A stretch of DNA of 64,000 nt from Parelaphostrongylus tenuis (lineage: Eukaryota > Nematoda > Chromadorea > Rhabditida > Metastrongylidae): NCBI GenBank assembly GCA_019055375.1, contig JAHQIW010004666.1, forward strand, positions 186,001 to 250,000, read 5' to 3'. Within the stretch, counting starts at the first letter, position 1; each line of letters opens with the position of its first letter. Both the position numbers and the translations under genes were made by a program. Shown here in pieces: positions 1-10,289 of this stretch. The notes under the pieces are model-generated. The model was not told the origin of the DNA, ran no database searches, and worked only from the letters and a program-made list of their open reading frames with translations.

Positions 1-165
1 TCGGTGGCCTATCAATGTATCCAGTCACTACCACTATCGTCCCAAAGAAGTCTAGTAACACCTCTCCAACGCCGGAACTATGGAATGTTTGCTTGGCCTT
101 GGACGCAGGATGGAACAAACGACCACAAATATGTTGTAAGGCACCTCGATTCACTGCTCTACACG

Positions 166-197
<32 letters not shown>

Positions 198-2580
198 GCA
201 AGTGTATATATCATTGTATCATACATATACAGATGTTCACATACATACACACCCACACAAAAATCTCAGACCACTGTGCTATGCAAGAGAGAACGAAAGC
301 ACAAGAGACGTCAAGATCGATCTATAAAAAGACCAAACTCTTTGAAAAAATCGACTATCACACGTTTACAAGTTAACAATAAGTACGCGTTGCGACGAAA
401 GAGATTCAAGAATGGCGTAAGCGGCGATCAATTGCTTAACATTTTCTGAACAGAGTATACGTTGGAAAATCAAAATCAGAGGACTATGAGTAACAATTTT
501 TTTTAGTACAAAAGCAAGAAGGCGAGAGCAATTTACCGCTGGTCTTTTCCAAACGATATCAGAACTTCGACCTTGTTCCAAGAATAGGCTAGCATTCGTA
601 GGAGGGAATAGAGTATCAACGAACAGGTGACCTTTTTTAATACATGATTTTTTGATTTTCACATAGTTTTGGTCGCCAAAACGTCGTTTGTCCGTCATTA
701 TACATAGACGCCTGAAATACAAAGTATACAGGATGAGCTCCGCAGGAAACGATAAGCTAACGCGACAGAGGAAATCATAGCGACTGATAGAAGGATACTG
801 TACAATGATTGGCTGACAGCAGCTTGGGGTTATCAGATGGAGAGTCTTGGAAGAACATTGGAAGAACCGCAACGCGTCCGCCACGCAAATAAATACCGTC
901 CGACCCGACGATAGAGGGACACTGCGGGACAATCGAGCGGTGACAAGGCAATGGATGGAATGACTGGTAACCATTGCAGAATATTGGCAGTTATTGAAGA
1001 ACGCCATGCGATAGAGTCATCGGCAACAGTGATGAGCGAGTTTCTGTCATATCAACAAGAACTATGGTCTCTTACTTCCTACCATCATCATCTTTCCGAG
1101 GGAAAAATGAAGCTGTTTCGGCCACAACGATAGATATACGAGGTGTGTAAATGAAGTGGGTGACGGAGCAAACGAATATGACAGAAATGGCGTAAATTCA
1201 CCAGCATTTGCGTGGTGTACGATCGGACTGAGCGACTCTATCGATTTCGATTTGATTGCATGAGCGAATTCATTCAGAGCTTGTTTACGACAGCGACAAT
1301 GCCTACCGAGGTGTCTGCGCAAACCCATCACACAGTCTCCCAGAATTCACAACGACAAAGCAGATCATCTTTGGTTGGTGGCACAATTACAATCAATGGT
1401 GGAACGATGCAAGCGAATGGACAGGATGGACATAGATGAATGACATTGCACTTTCGCTATTCGACAGAAGAAGGGCAACGGTTCAGTGGCGGAATACCAA
1501 CCGCCATTCGAATCCTGTCCGCAGCACAGTACGAAGAAAGACCGAAAAGAAAACAAGTCATGGGGATGAAGACTAAAGAGCTCACAGGTTACCATTATTT
1601 TTGGTTGCTCTGAAGATCTTCATAGTAATATTTATCTTATTTTGATTGGCTTGATTTGTAGTGACACAATTATTGAAGTTCCATGAAAGCTCTTCTTTCT
1701 CCACGACGATTGCACGTTGTAGTTTTCATTTGTTTAGGAAGGTGGATCGAAGAACGTTCTACTGCATGTTTTGAAATATTCGCCAGTTTTGTATCCTTTA
1801 TCTTCCACCCATAATATACGCAACGTGTTCTATTCGGAACCACTTCTACCCTCTCGAGTTCTTTCTGAGCTCTAACCCCATTTTGTGAGCCGAGCGTGAT
1901 GAAGATGATGACCTCAGGAAACCAGTTCGCCCTCGTCGGATCTGACTATTGATTACTAAATTGAATCTGATCCCAATACGACTCTCTAATTGATTTGGAA
2001 GTGATGGGTGTCTGGCTAGAGTAATTATGAATCTGCCTGCCCTATTCGCTCATATAGCGATAATCTATACCGATAGTAAAGGCCTTTCCTTGGATAATGG
2101 AAATATGAAACCCTTACTGCTTTGAATAAGCTCCAGATGTACACCTTATTCCAAGTGGTTACCTTCATCATAGCAGCTTAATGAAAACTTGGTTATCACT
2201 ATTTCCTTCCGAACTAGATTTGGCTTCATTTTAGCATACACTAGCATCCTGCTAGATTTTCTCATGTTCGTCAATATGTCAAGTGGTCTTGGCAGAATTA
2301 GGGGGAAATACCTAAATTTCTATTTCTCCTTTGAAATATTGCGCACTGAATTTTATCAGATTCACTGAACATTTCTTTGTATGGCTTGCCTTTACATAAC
2401 CAGCAAATCCCAGCACTTCTTTGACTCACTTCGTTGACATCATCCACAAAAGTCTTTGAATGTGACTGTGACTTCTACTGATGACTAACTAAGCACCTTA
2501 CTTTTCTTCATGATTATGAAAGAATGCTGGTTGCGTTGAATCAGCGCGGGATTGTGGAAGGGGCTTAGTAAAAACGTCCT
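1..2580. other. No recognisable gene; AT microsatellite near 166-198
   Basis: A TA-type simple repeat lies at about 166-198. The longest open frame here, on the minus strand at 366-1007, has no recognisable motif, no splice context and a composition like neighbouring non-coding DNA, so I do not call it a gene. I could not name any mobile element in this stretch. Confidence 0.4.
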
Positions 2581-2662
2581 CATGTCTTTGTCACAGTGAG
2601 TCACCAGACTGTGTGCAGAGCAAGGAGTTTTTCCAGAACAAGTTCGGTATCGAATTGCTGAC

Positions 2663-2785
2663 CTGGAGAGATTGAGCGCTTGCTGGTGCAGTCCGAGGTC
2701 GAATGCGTGACATCTCTGACCAGAATGTTTCTTGTGCTTTGTTTGGATTTAATTCCACATTTAATCCAGCCAATGTGGTAGCCAT
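2663..2785 (-). CDS. Possible first coding exon of an unidentified gene
   Basis: An ATG at 2785 opens 41 codons ending at a CAG|GTCAGC donor at 2663/2662. The peptide starts MATTLAGLNVELNPNK and continues through a Trp-containing segment (TFWSEMSRIRPRTAP) to SAQSLQ. The clean frame, the polar composition and the in-frame donor are what suggest coding sequence. I do not recognise the family and found no convincing downstream exon between 1 and 2660. It lies on the same strand about 370 bp downstream of the phosphatase stop codon, so it could be a third member of a polycistronic cluster. It could equally be a chance frame. Confidence 0.3.
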
Positions 2786-3157
2786 GTAACTGTTGCTAGT
2801 TTTACTTTTCATTAGAAAGAGAAATACAACATAAATTCACCTCGATACATACAACGCAAATAATGACGGGCAAGCCAAGATTGCATTTAACCACCTGTTA
2901 TGACTTCTGGTAGAGGGATACATTTGGGTGCTTAAACGATTATAGAAGAAATAAAGAAAAGCGATCAAATAAGCACTGTTGCTTGCAACATAAATCAGTC
3001 TCAAAGGAAGTTTCTCACAGAATGTCGAAAATGGAACTTTTTCGACATTTGATTGATTTAACTATATGATCAGGAACAGCGACGAGAGTAGCTACAAACT
3101 CAGTTCAAGTGCACTGATAACCAGAGTTCTGGCACAGGGGAAATTCGAACGCAAGCA

Positions 3158-5371
3158 TTATGTGCTGTGGGGAGCGGATCGATGTAGATATACATCCGGT
3201 AAAGGCCTCGCCATTCTTCCAGTAATCAATTTTACTGTCGATTCTCCAATCTTATGCCTTTCGAAATCAATCATTTGTCTCCAGAATCCAATATTCGGTG
3301 AGATTATGGGTCGGACCTAAAAAACTGACGTTCAATGTAGTAACGAAGTGATAGCAGTTTAAAGTGATGCATCAAATGTTCCACCACATCATTTACCGTG
3401 ACACACTTAGGGTGTAAATTCGCCAATCATTGAATGTAAACATATAACGGAAAGACATCTACGGAAAGCACAAGTGAAGGGCTGCAAATGTAGTAAAGGT
3501 TTAGGAGATCAAATCCGTAAAGTCGAAGTGTGAGCATCTCACACTTTTCTACAACGTCACCAGTGCAGCCCCATTTGATTCGATTCCTAACGCAAAATAT
3601 AATCTTGCAAACAAAGGAGAAGTGAAAAACAGTTTCTTGAACTCAACATGTGCTTGAGACAATACGTTTTCTAACCTAACAACTAGGAAAAAAAGTGGTA
3701 ATGATGTCATTGACATCCAGTTGATATGGAGCACAGATACTTGAGAAAATCTCATGGTTAGCCAAATCTGCATTTTAACTCTTTTGTAGGCATACTATAG
3801 AATAAAATGCCTGTTCATTTATTGCTTAAAATATAATGTAAAAAACTATAGAGTTCTCGGCGTTGATTATTCTCTGAGGGACCACCAGCGTTCATCGTCA
3901 TCCAGTATCGTTTGAGGTAATTGAATAGAGATCTGGCCTTTGAAATGACCCGCTATGGCTTACTGATGTATCAAAACAGTGTTGCTATCATCTTAGACAG
4001 GTCTGATACCAATTCCCACTCCCCAGAGGTATAGAAGGCTTGGCGAGCCTTGAGAGCCAGATCGAACCACGGACTACTGATTGATTGATCTCCTCGTGAG
4101 AAAACGTTCTTGTACCAGAAAATCAGCTTAAAATCCAGTTCCACAGCGGAAGTCTGCTGTACTAATTGGTAATAGGTGGCTGAAGGATGATAAGATCAAA
4201 AGAAATTTTGAACCTGATTTACGTGATAGTATGAGTCTCTCAATGATTTTCCTCCTTTAATGACGAGATACATTATTGCTAAAGTCGCACTCCTACTGAT
4301 ACCAGCAGCACAATAAATGACAGTTTTTCCACCCTAAAAATCTTCATCGAATTTGAGTAGGGTTAGAAAGAACGATAATTACTAATATTTTTAGGAAGTT
4401 TAGCAACTAATACCTTGTCTCTAGCAGCATCTATGAATTCACAGGCTTCTTCGAAGTATTTTGAGATGTTAGCGATGTTGTTGTCGTCAACGTTGAACTC
4501 TTTGTACTCAATACCAGGGAATTTTTTATTTAATCCAATATTACTGATATCAATTGCATGGGTTATTTGAAACTGCTTGAGCTGAAAGAGTTTTGTACTT
4601 CATAAGTTCGAATGAACATACTTTATATATTAGCAAATTTCAGATTTGTAAGCTAGGCCTATGTGTGTAATCTTCTGTAGGTGCTGAGAATTCAATCGAT
4701 TCCAAAAGAAAAAGTGTTTTCAGTGTTTGAAAAATAAGGAGTACCAGAATCGAGACTTAACTTAATAGCCGACTTTTTTTGTGAACCCTCGTTATAGAAT
4801 TTTGACACATTCAAAAAACTGCTTCGAGCCCTTTCGAGGTTCAGTCGGTGAGTGGATTACGTACGTTTTCATGATTAATAACAGCTGTAATTCATCGAGT
4901 GGAAAATGGTTCAGACAACATTTCGCGCTGCTTGATCCCAACAGGTAGTGTTTCCTTAAACCAACTATTAATAGGGTTGACTGGTGGGGCGCGTGGCTCT
5001 GATGAGGCGGGCGACACCGCAGAAAAGTACGTAAGTTACTGACGTATCAAATTTTGAAAGGCTTAAAACAGTCTCTCAGAATACATCTTATAAAAAATTT
5101 GAAGTATGAAGTTGGAGAAGGGGAAGAGCTACAGCTAACTTCAGGATTCAAGACAATCTAACTTGGCTTTCTCAGACTGATGTCAAATTCAATTTTTTTC
5201 TCTGATATTTTGAAGATCACGGCTTCTTCCTCTAGCACCGCTCTTTTCTTGTTATGAATACACACTGACCTTAGATTCAGTAATGCATCTATAGCTTGCC
5301 ACATAAAGATAAGGCAACACTTCCGATATCGCGCACAGTGCCTTGCTTTTTTCTGGGGAGATAGCTTCCAT
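3158..5371 (-). CDS. Small dual-specificity protein phosphatase (DUSP14/18/21/28-like), complete, 182 aa
   Basis: Four exons join in frame, all at phase 0: 5270-5371, 4414-4581, 4214-4333 and 3158-3316 (TAA at 3158-3160). The start is the ATG at 5371 (MEAISPEKSK). Exon 1 carries the family's opening motif ISEVLPYLYVASY. Exon 2 reads ITHAIDIS and then FNVDDN, with the presumed general-acid Asp. Exon 3 holds the signature loop YCAAGISRSATL, with nucleophile Cys and the Arg of CxxGxxR, followed by YYHVNQ. Exon 4 continues VRPIISPNIGFWRQM, the conserved C-terminal helix region. At 182 aa it matches the usual size of small atypical DUSPs. Family members remove phosphate from Tyr and Ser/Thr, usually in cytoplasm or mitochondria; the substrate is unknown here. 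The His normally before the catalytic Cys is Tyr. The exon 3 end at 4214 (CAG|GTTCAA) was chosen over the GTAAAT at 4222 because it restores the family spacing. Confidence 0.9.
3855..4095 (-). repeat. Degraded copy of tRNA-derived SINE family A (in a phosphatase intron)
   Basis: The stretch carries the same succession as better copies elsewhere: CTGGCCTTTGAAATGACCC, then the AGACAGGTCTGATACCA segment, then AGATCGAACCA, a decayed reverse-complemented B box. It lies in the last intron of the phosphatase gene. The tRNA-like head is badly eroded, so this is the oldest-looking copy. Confidence 0.5.
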
Positions 5372-5516
5372 TCCAAATAATAACGGATGTTATCTATTTA
5401 TTCCTAAACAAATATTGGATATGTAAGCAATAATCAGCAGAGATTTTAGGCATGAATGATTCTGTGTTTTGTGTGCAGGAACGAAAAGCAAAATTGTAGG
5501 TTAGTACATCAACTCC

Positions 5517-5522
5517 TTTATT
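5517..5522 (-). terminator. Poly(A) signal AATAAA between the secreted-protein gene and the phosphatase gene
   Basis: AATAAA is read on the minus strand here, about 70 bp after the stop at 5590 and about 145 bp before the ATG of the next gene at 5371. This is the spacing expected at an intercistronic junction of a nematode operon. A possible trans-splice acceptor (TTGTTTAG) lies just upstream of that ATG. Confidence 0.5.
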
Positions 5523-5589
5523 CTTCCAACTCAAAATGCATCGGGATGTGACTGGAATCAATACAGGTCAATTATGTTATTTGTGACAA

Positions 5590-6258
5590 CTAGCGCATTA
5601 GCAATCCCTGGCTATCGCCTGCCTTAGATCCTACCATATATATGAGATTACACAACGGACTTTTCCCGACCTCAGGTCTCATGAAGCGGATCATAGGGAA
5701 TTTTATGAAAGTAACAAATTCGTCATCCTGTACAAAACGTGTATCTATAATGGTGGGAAACTCGCGAGGACGGGGCATACAAAAACAACAGAGCAGAAAA
5801 CCGGTATAATAGAGAAAGAAGATAGCAGCGGAAAAACAAATCAGGTTGTGGTGATTCTTGAGGCAAACTCGTCTATTCCTTTGAATTACATCTGAAGTCA
5901 AAAGAGCTGATGTTCTACGCAGGGTGTCTCCACTGAAATCTAGTGTAGACAGGTCACAGAATGTAATATTCTGCACTGAAATGGACGTTTGCCACTAAGT
6001 GTGACAACTATGCTTTTCAAAAGAGAAGAAAAAAAGAAGAAACAGAGATTCATGTCAAGTTAGGTGAGAGATCTCAAACTCACGCTTCAAGAAGTACTTG
6101 TTCAACACAGTCTCAATGTCCTCGTATGTAGTGGAAGAAACATCTGCAACAGTCAACACGATTTCTTTATGGCGAAGAGTTCTAAGATTGAGAATATGAG
6201 CGAAATCAATTGTATAGGTGAATATTAATAGGACGATTGTGAGGATCTCGAGCGGCAT
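5590..6258 (-). CDS. Unrecognised protein with N-terminal signal peptide or anchor, about 186 aa
   Basis: Exon 1 (6084-6258) begins with ATG and a hydrophobic N-terminus (MPLEILTIVLLIFTYTIDFA), then KEIVLTVADVSSTTYEDIET. It ends at a perfect C|GTGAGT donor. Exon 2 starts at 5975 after CATTTCAG, joins in frame (LQNITFCDLSTLDFSG) and stays open to the stop at 5590-5592. It contains a hydrophobic run (ICFSAAIFFLYYTGFLLCCF) that could be a transmembrane helix. Alternatively it could be the T-rich interior of an unrecognised intron ending at TTATAG, though that would need a different phase. No family was recognised. A poly(A) signal follows the stop closely and the phosphatase gene begins 219 bp downstream on the same strand. 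The exon 1 call is fairly firm; the C-terminal half is uncertain. Confidence 0.5.
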
Positions 6259-6359
6259 GGTTGCACATTGAAAAAAATCTACAGTACACTATATAAAAAG
6301 GATTTCTTAGTATGATTCTTGGAATACTATGTTCATGGAAAAGACACACTATTGATCAA

Positions 6360-6520
6360 ATTATTGAACTTCGCGAACCACTTCCTAATTGTTCATTCTG
6401 CAACTATATCACCACCTCGAACTTCATTGATCTTGCGCGCCGCTTCACTGGCATTTTCTCCTACATGCCATTCGTGCTTGAGTAGGAAGCGAATTTGTTG
6501 CCAAGACAGCTCTGCTTCAG
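6360..6520 (-). pseudogene. Mariner transposase N-terminal (HTH) fragment, frameshifted
   Basis: The minus strand reads QQIRFLLKHEWHVGENASEA, then ARKINEV, which matches the first helix-turn-helix of SETMAR-type mariner transposases (IRxxxLYEFKLGxxAAEAARxIN). A stop at 6393 is followed, in another frame, by TIRKWFAKF, equivalent to the family's TVRRWFxKF. No catalytic core follows, so this is a broken remnant. It lies just upstream of the signal-peptide gene. Confidence 0.65.
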
Positions 6521-6609
6521 AGCAAATATAGGCAAGTAGTATACCAGAATATTCACAAGAAAATGCGCAACTGAACAATACCAAAATCATGCAATGATTG
6601 CGCAAACCA

Positions 6610-9600
6610 TACCAATTTACCGAAACGGCACGAACTTCTTACACAGCCTATTAGCAAGACTTGATGGTGATCGATATAACTGTTACTGATTAGAAGTGAT
6701 GGTAATGATTTACCTTGATGAAAAAGAAAAGTTGAAATTTCCGGGAACAAAGATCGTGCAAGAGACACTTGTTTCAGTGAGGTACGAAACTTTATCATGT
6801 TTAGAGGAGAGGAAGAGGAAGCAATAGGGAAAACAGTGGAGAGTTCACATGCCTTTTGCTATACACGTGACATCATATCAGCAACTGATGCTCAGGATTT
6901 CATGAGAACCTTTTTTTTGCTATGTAAAACTAGGAAAAGATGACTTGCAAAATCACTATTTTAGCAGCTCGCATAGTATGACATTGTACCTTCACCAAGA
7001 TAACCGTCGGAGGTGAGCACACAAAGCTTAATCCCGCAGTAAATCTAATTACTTCTCTGTTTTTTGTTTACTTAAATACCTCAAGCGATCAAATCATATT
7101 CAGGCCATCATTGTGTTCACACACGTCATTCATGACTTTAAAAACATTTACAAGAAATCCATTGAAAACTGAGTGACATATACTTATAAGATTTCAAAAA
7201 AAAAGCAAACATAATGCAAAGAATTCGTTTATATGAAACAAATGTGTGAGCTAAACAAAATGCAAGGTTGCGTACGATTTTTCTACCACCAGTATGATGA
7301 TTTGTCTCTGTCTTATAGTGAATAATGATTTGTGCCATAATATATAACGGAGAAAGTAGCTCTCTAAGAAGTATAGGAGAGAGTTATGCATCAATATCTT
7401 ATTTGAAAAGCTGTTATAACTGCTATTTTAAGTAGTTTCGTCAGTTTATCTGACTTTTATACAAATCATTATTAACAAATATCGTTAAAAGTACTTTTAC
7501 TTGTTAATGAACCTATTTTAGCCAACGTACAAATGGTCAGTTTGTTACCAGGGAAAAATGACGGAAATCCAAACAGCGCATACTTACATGCACAGAGTTG
7601 AAGCCATCAGTTTAAACGATATGATTAAAGAATAACAGTTGATTGTGCAGTCAGAATGAGAAACCGCTTGACAATCCTTGGGATCGCTGACTTCCCATTG
7701 TCTTGTCGTTGTTGGGGTTAACGAAATCGCAAAGAGAGAACACCTCTCTCCCTCCCTCATCCCGAACCACATTGTCACAGACAAGAGGTTATCGATCCAT
7801 CACTGTTTGACGAGATCTTGTTTTCATTTTTTTGCTAGCTTTTTCGTGCAAGTTAAAGGTTTGCACCCGGCATATTACAAAGTACATGTGCAATTAGTTG
7901 CAGAAAAGACAACTGAAACAAATGTAGTAGTGGATTTATTAATGCAGTGAGTGGAATAGAATTTATCTTCGTGGTGCTGTGTTAGAATGTTTTACGTTCT
8001 TTTGACATCATTCCGACTAAGCGAAATCATCTATCCCGTTTAACATTGGTGACATAATTCACATAATTATCAAATCTATCATTTCACGATCGTGAGAACA
8101 ACGCGTCTTGTGAAATGATAGAAACTTTGTTTGCGCTCAAACTAGTTTTGATTTGAAGAACATCCTAAGGGCTGAACTAGAGCGATGATTGATATATCAG
8201 TTTATTGTGAAAATAATGACGCATTCCCATTTCCATTTCACTTTTAACTTTACAAACATATGTGCATTACTAATTGCTGAGAAGAAGGGGAACTTGGTGA
8301 AGAAGTAGAGGAGCGTGTGTCGTCTCGCGCTTCTAATAAAGCCCACTCATCAATTTTCTAATTCCTACTTACGGCCGTAACTATTGAGTCCCGCATAAGC
8401 TTTGGCAGTGGAGCAATAAACACCAAGTTCATCAACCAGAGTTAAGTAAAATAGCTGATTTTGGTATCGCTCAATTGCGCATTTTCTTGCCAGCATTTTG
8501 ATATAGAACTGCTTATACTTGCTTTAAGATAGAGCTGTCAAGGAAACAAATCCATTTGCCACTCATGCATAAATGGCGCTAAAGGAAAAATGCTAGTGAG
8601 GCCACACGCAAGAGCTTCCTGGGAACGGCCCGAGTGCGACCGTTCCTCCAGACTGTTTTCTCCAGGTTTTTCTTCTTCTGTAAGGCAATGATTTGCCTTC
8701 CGCAACAACGTCAAGAAAAGGTTTTCTCAAAATCCAGCGAGTTGGTGCTGTGGCCAGAAAACTAAGCTTTCGCATGTTTACTATGCTCCTACGTAAAGTT
8801 CCTGTCTAGCGAATGACGCCGGTTTTTCATTTGTCCCATTATAATCGCAGATACCAAAAGTTTTTCAGCGTACATATTCAAAACCTTACGCTATGTTGAC
8901 AACGAAGGAATCTGTCATTTATAATGCTTCGTTTTAGCTCCTTTACAGGATCACGTTGTTTGATTTTGCTCCGGTTGGATACAGTGGAGTGCTTTTCCTC
9001 GTCGAGCAACCCAATGATCATTCGAAAACTGGTTATTGCTCCAGTGCGAGTTTCTTAAATGTTTTTCGTTCATATCTGAACAAGTAACTCCTGGTGTTTG
9101 ATTAATAAAACTTTTCTGATAAATTATCTCGCTGATGCACAACTCTCGTGTACCTTACGATAGATGAGCCCCTTCTTTGTTTTATTAGATCGGTGTCGAA
9201 GTTTATTACGAGCCCTTTGCTGAGGTGGAGTGTCCATGGCTTTGGGAAATTCGAATGCATTCTTTAAATAGTACTCCTCACCAAGATGGGATGTCAGTCA
9301 GTTTCTCTGTACATGATACCGCACTACAAAACAGTATACGGGATGGAAACTACAGAAGAGTCAGTTGTGTCAATACGTAGCTTAATTCCAGAATAGTCAA
9401 TTTTACTAGCACGAACAAAGATTTCGTGTACAGTCATCATTGCTCGATTGTTATCAAACTCTCCACAGTATCTGAATGAGTCCTTTATGTAACACTGGAT
9501 TTATTGAGTTCTGGGATGTTTCAATGTGTTCATTTTTATTCATTAAACTAACCTTAGAGCAGAGAAATTGATAACCAAGTGTTGGTTGTCGAAAATTCGT

Positions 9601-10030
9601 AACCATTTTGAACCACTTGGTGAGCCCTATGAAAGACAAACGTGGTTACGATCGTGAACAAAGACTTTCTCTCAATTTTCTTACCTTATAGTTACATCTA
9701 TGTCTATTTCCTGACAGCAGAATTTCCTTACAATATCAGGTCCGAACACGTGCGATACCCCCACGTTTCTTGTTCCTTACCCATCCTCGGGTTTTCAATC
9801 CTTTATGCGGTCTAGTATGAGCACTTATACAGTGAAAGACTCGTGTTTCGGATTTCCATCCTTGTTGATTGCACAAGGCTTTTCCATCCAGCCATTTCCT
9901 CGAGGTTCTATCCCCTACATGGAGGAGTCGACAGCAAAGTTTTACACTCGACGTATGGTGAAAAAATCACCGTGATGCTCTTTTAATGTGGTTGATTGTC
10001 GAATGAATGACTGTTACGTGGGCATATGTA
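6610..10030. other. Gene-poor stretch, nothing firmly recognised
   Basis: No open frame here carries a known motif with splice support. A minus-strand frame at 8593-8775 and a plus-strand frame at 7678-7950 look neither conserved nor spliced. Composition is AT-rich and typical of intergenic DNA in this window. Confidence 0.4.
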
Positions 10031-10040
10031 AAAATCAATT

Positions 10041-10285
10041 CAATCGACTATTTTGAGACCTCTCTCATGAACAGTATTGATCCTTATGCTCAATGAACAG
10101 ACCAAACGAGTAAATTCCTGAGGAAACGACTGTACGAAAATTCACCGTGTAACTGACGAAGCTGGAAGAACGAAACACGTGTCCTGCATTGCACTGTATA
10201 AGTGGCCTTTTGAGACCTCATGAAAGGCTTAAAATGCATTGCCAGATTACGTTGTCTATGGGCGAGATCTCAAAATAGTCGATTG
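10041..10285. mobile_element. MITE-like foldback element of about 245 bp
   Basis: The left end (10041-10062) reads CAATCGACTATTTTGAGACC. The right end (10264-10285) is its near-perfect reverse complement (GAGATCTCAAAATAGTCGAT). The inverted arms are about 22 bp. A third piece of the motif (CTTTTGAGACCTCATGAAAG) lies inside. No coding capacity is present. A non-autonomous DNA transposon is the simplest reading; the superfamily is not determined. Confidence 0.55.
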
Positions 10286-10289
10286 TATC

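Noticed and set aside
366..1007. Longest open frame in the window (213 codons, minus strand)
   Set aside because: No family motif, composition like non-coding DNA, no signal peptide or splice context. In a spliced genome length alone is weak evidence.
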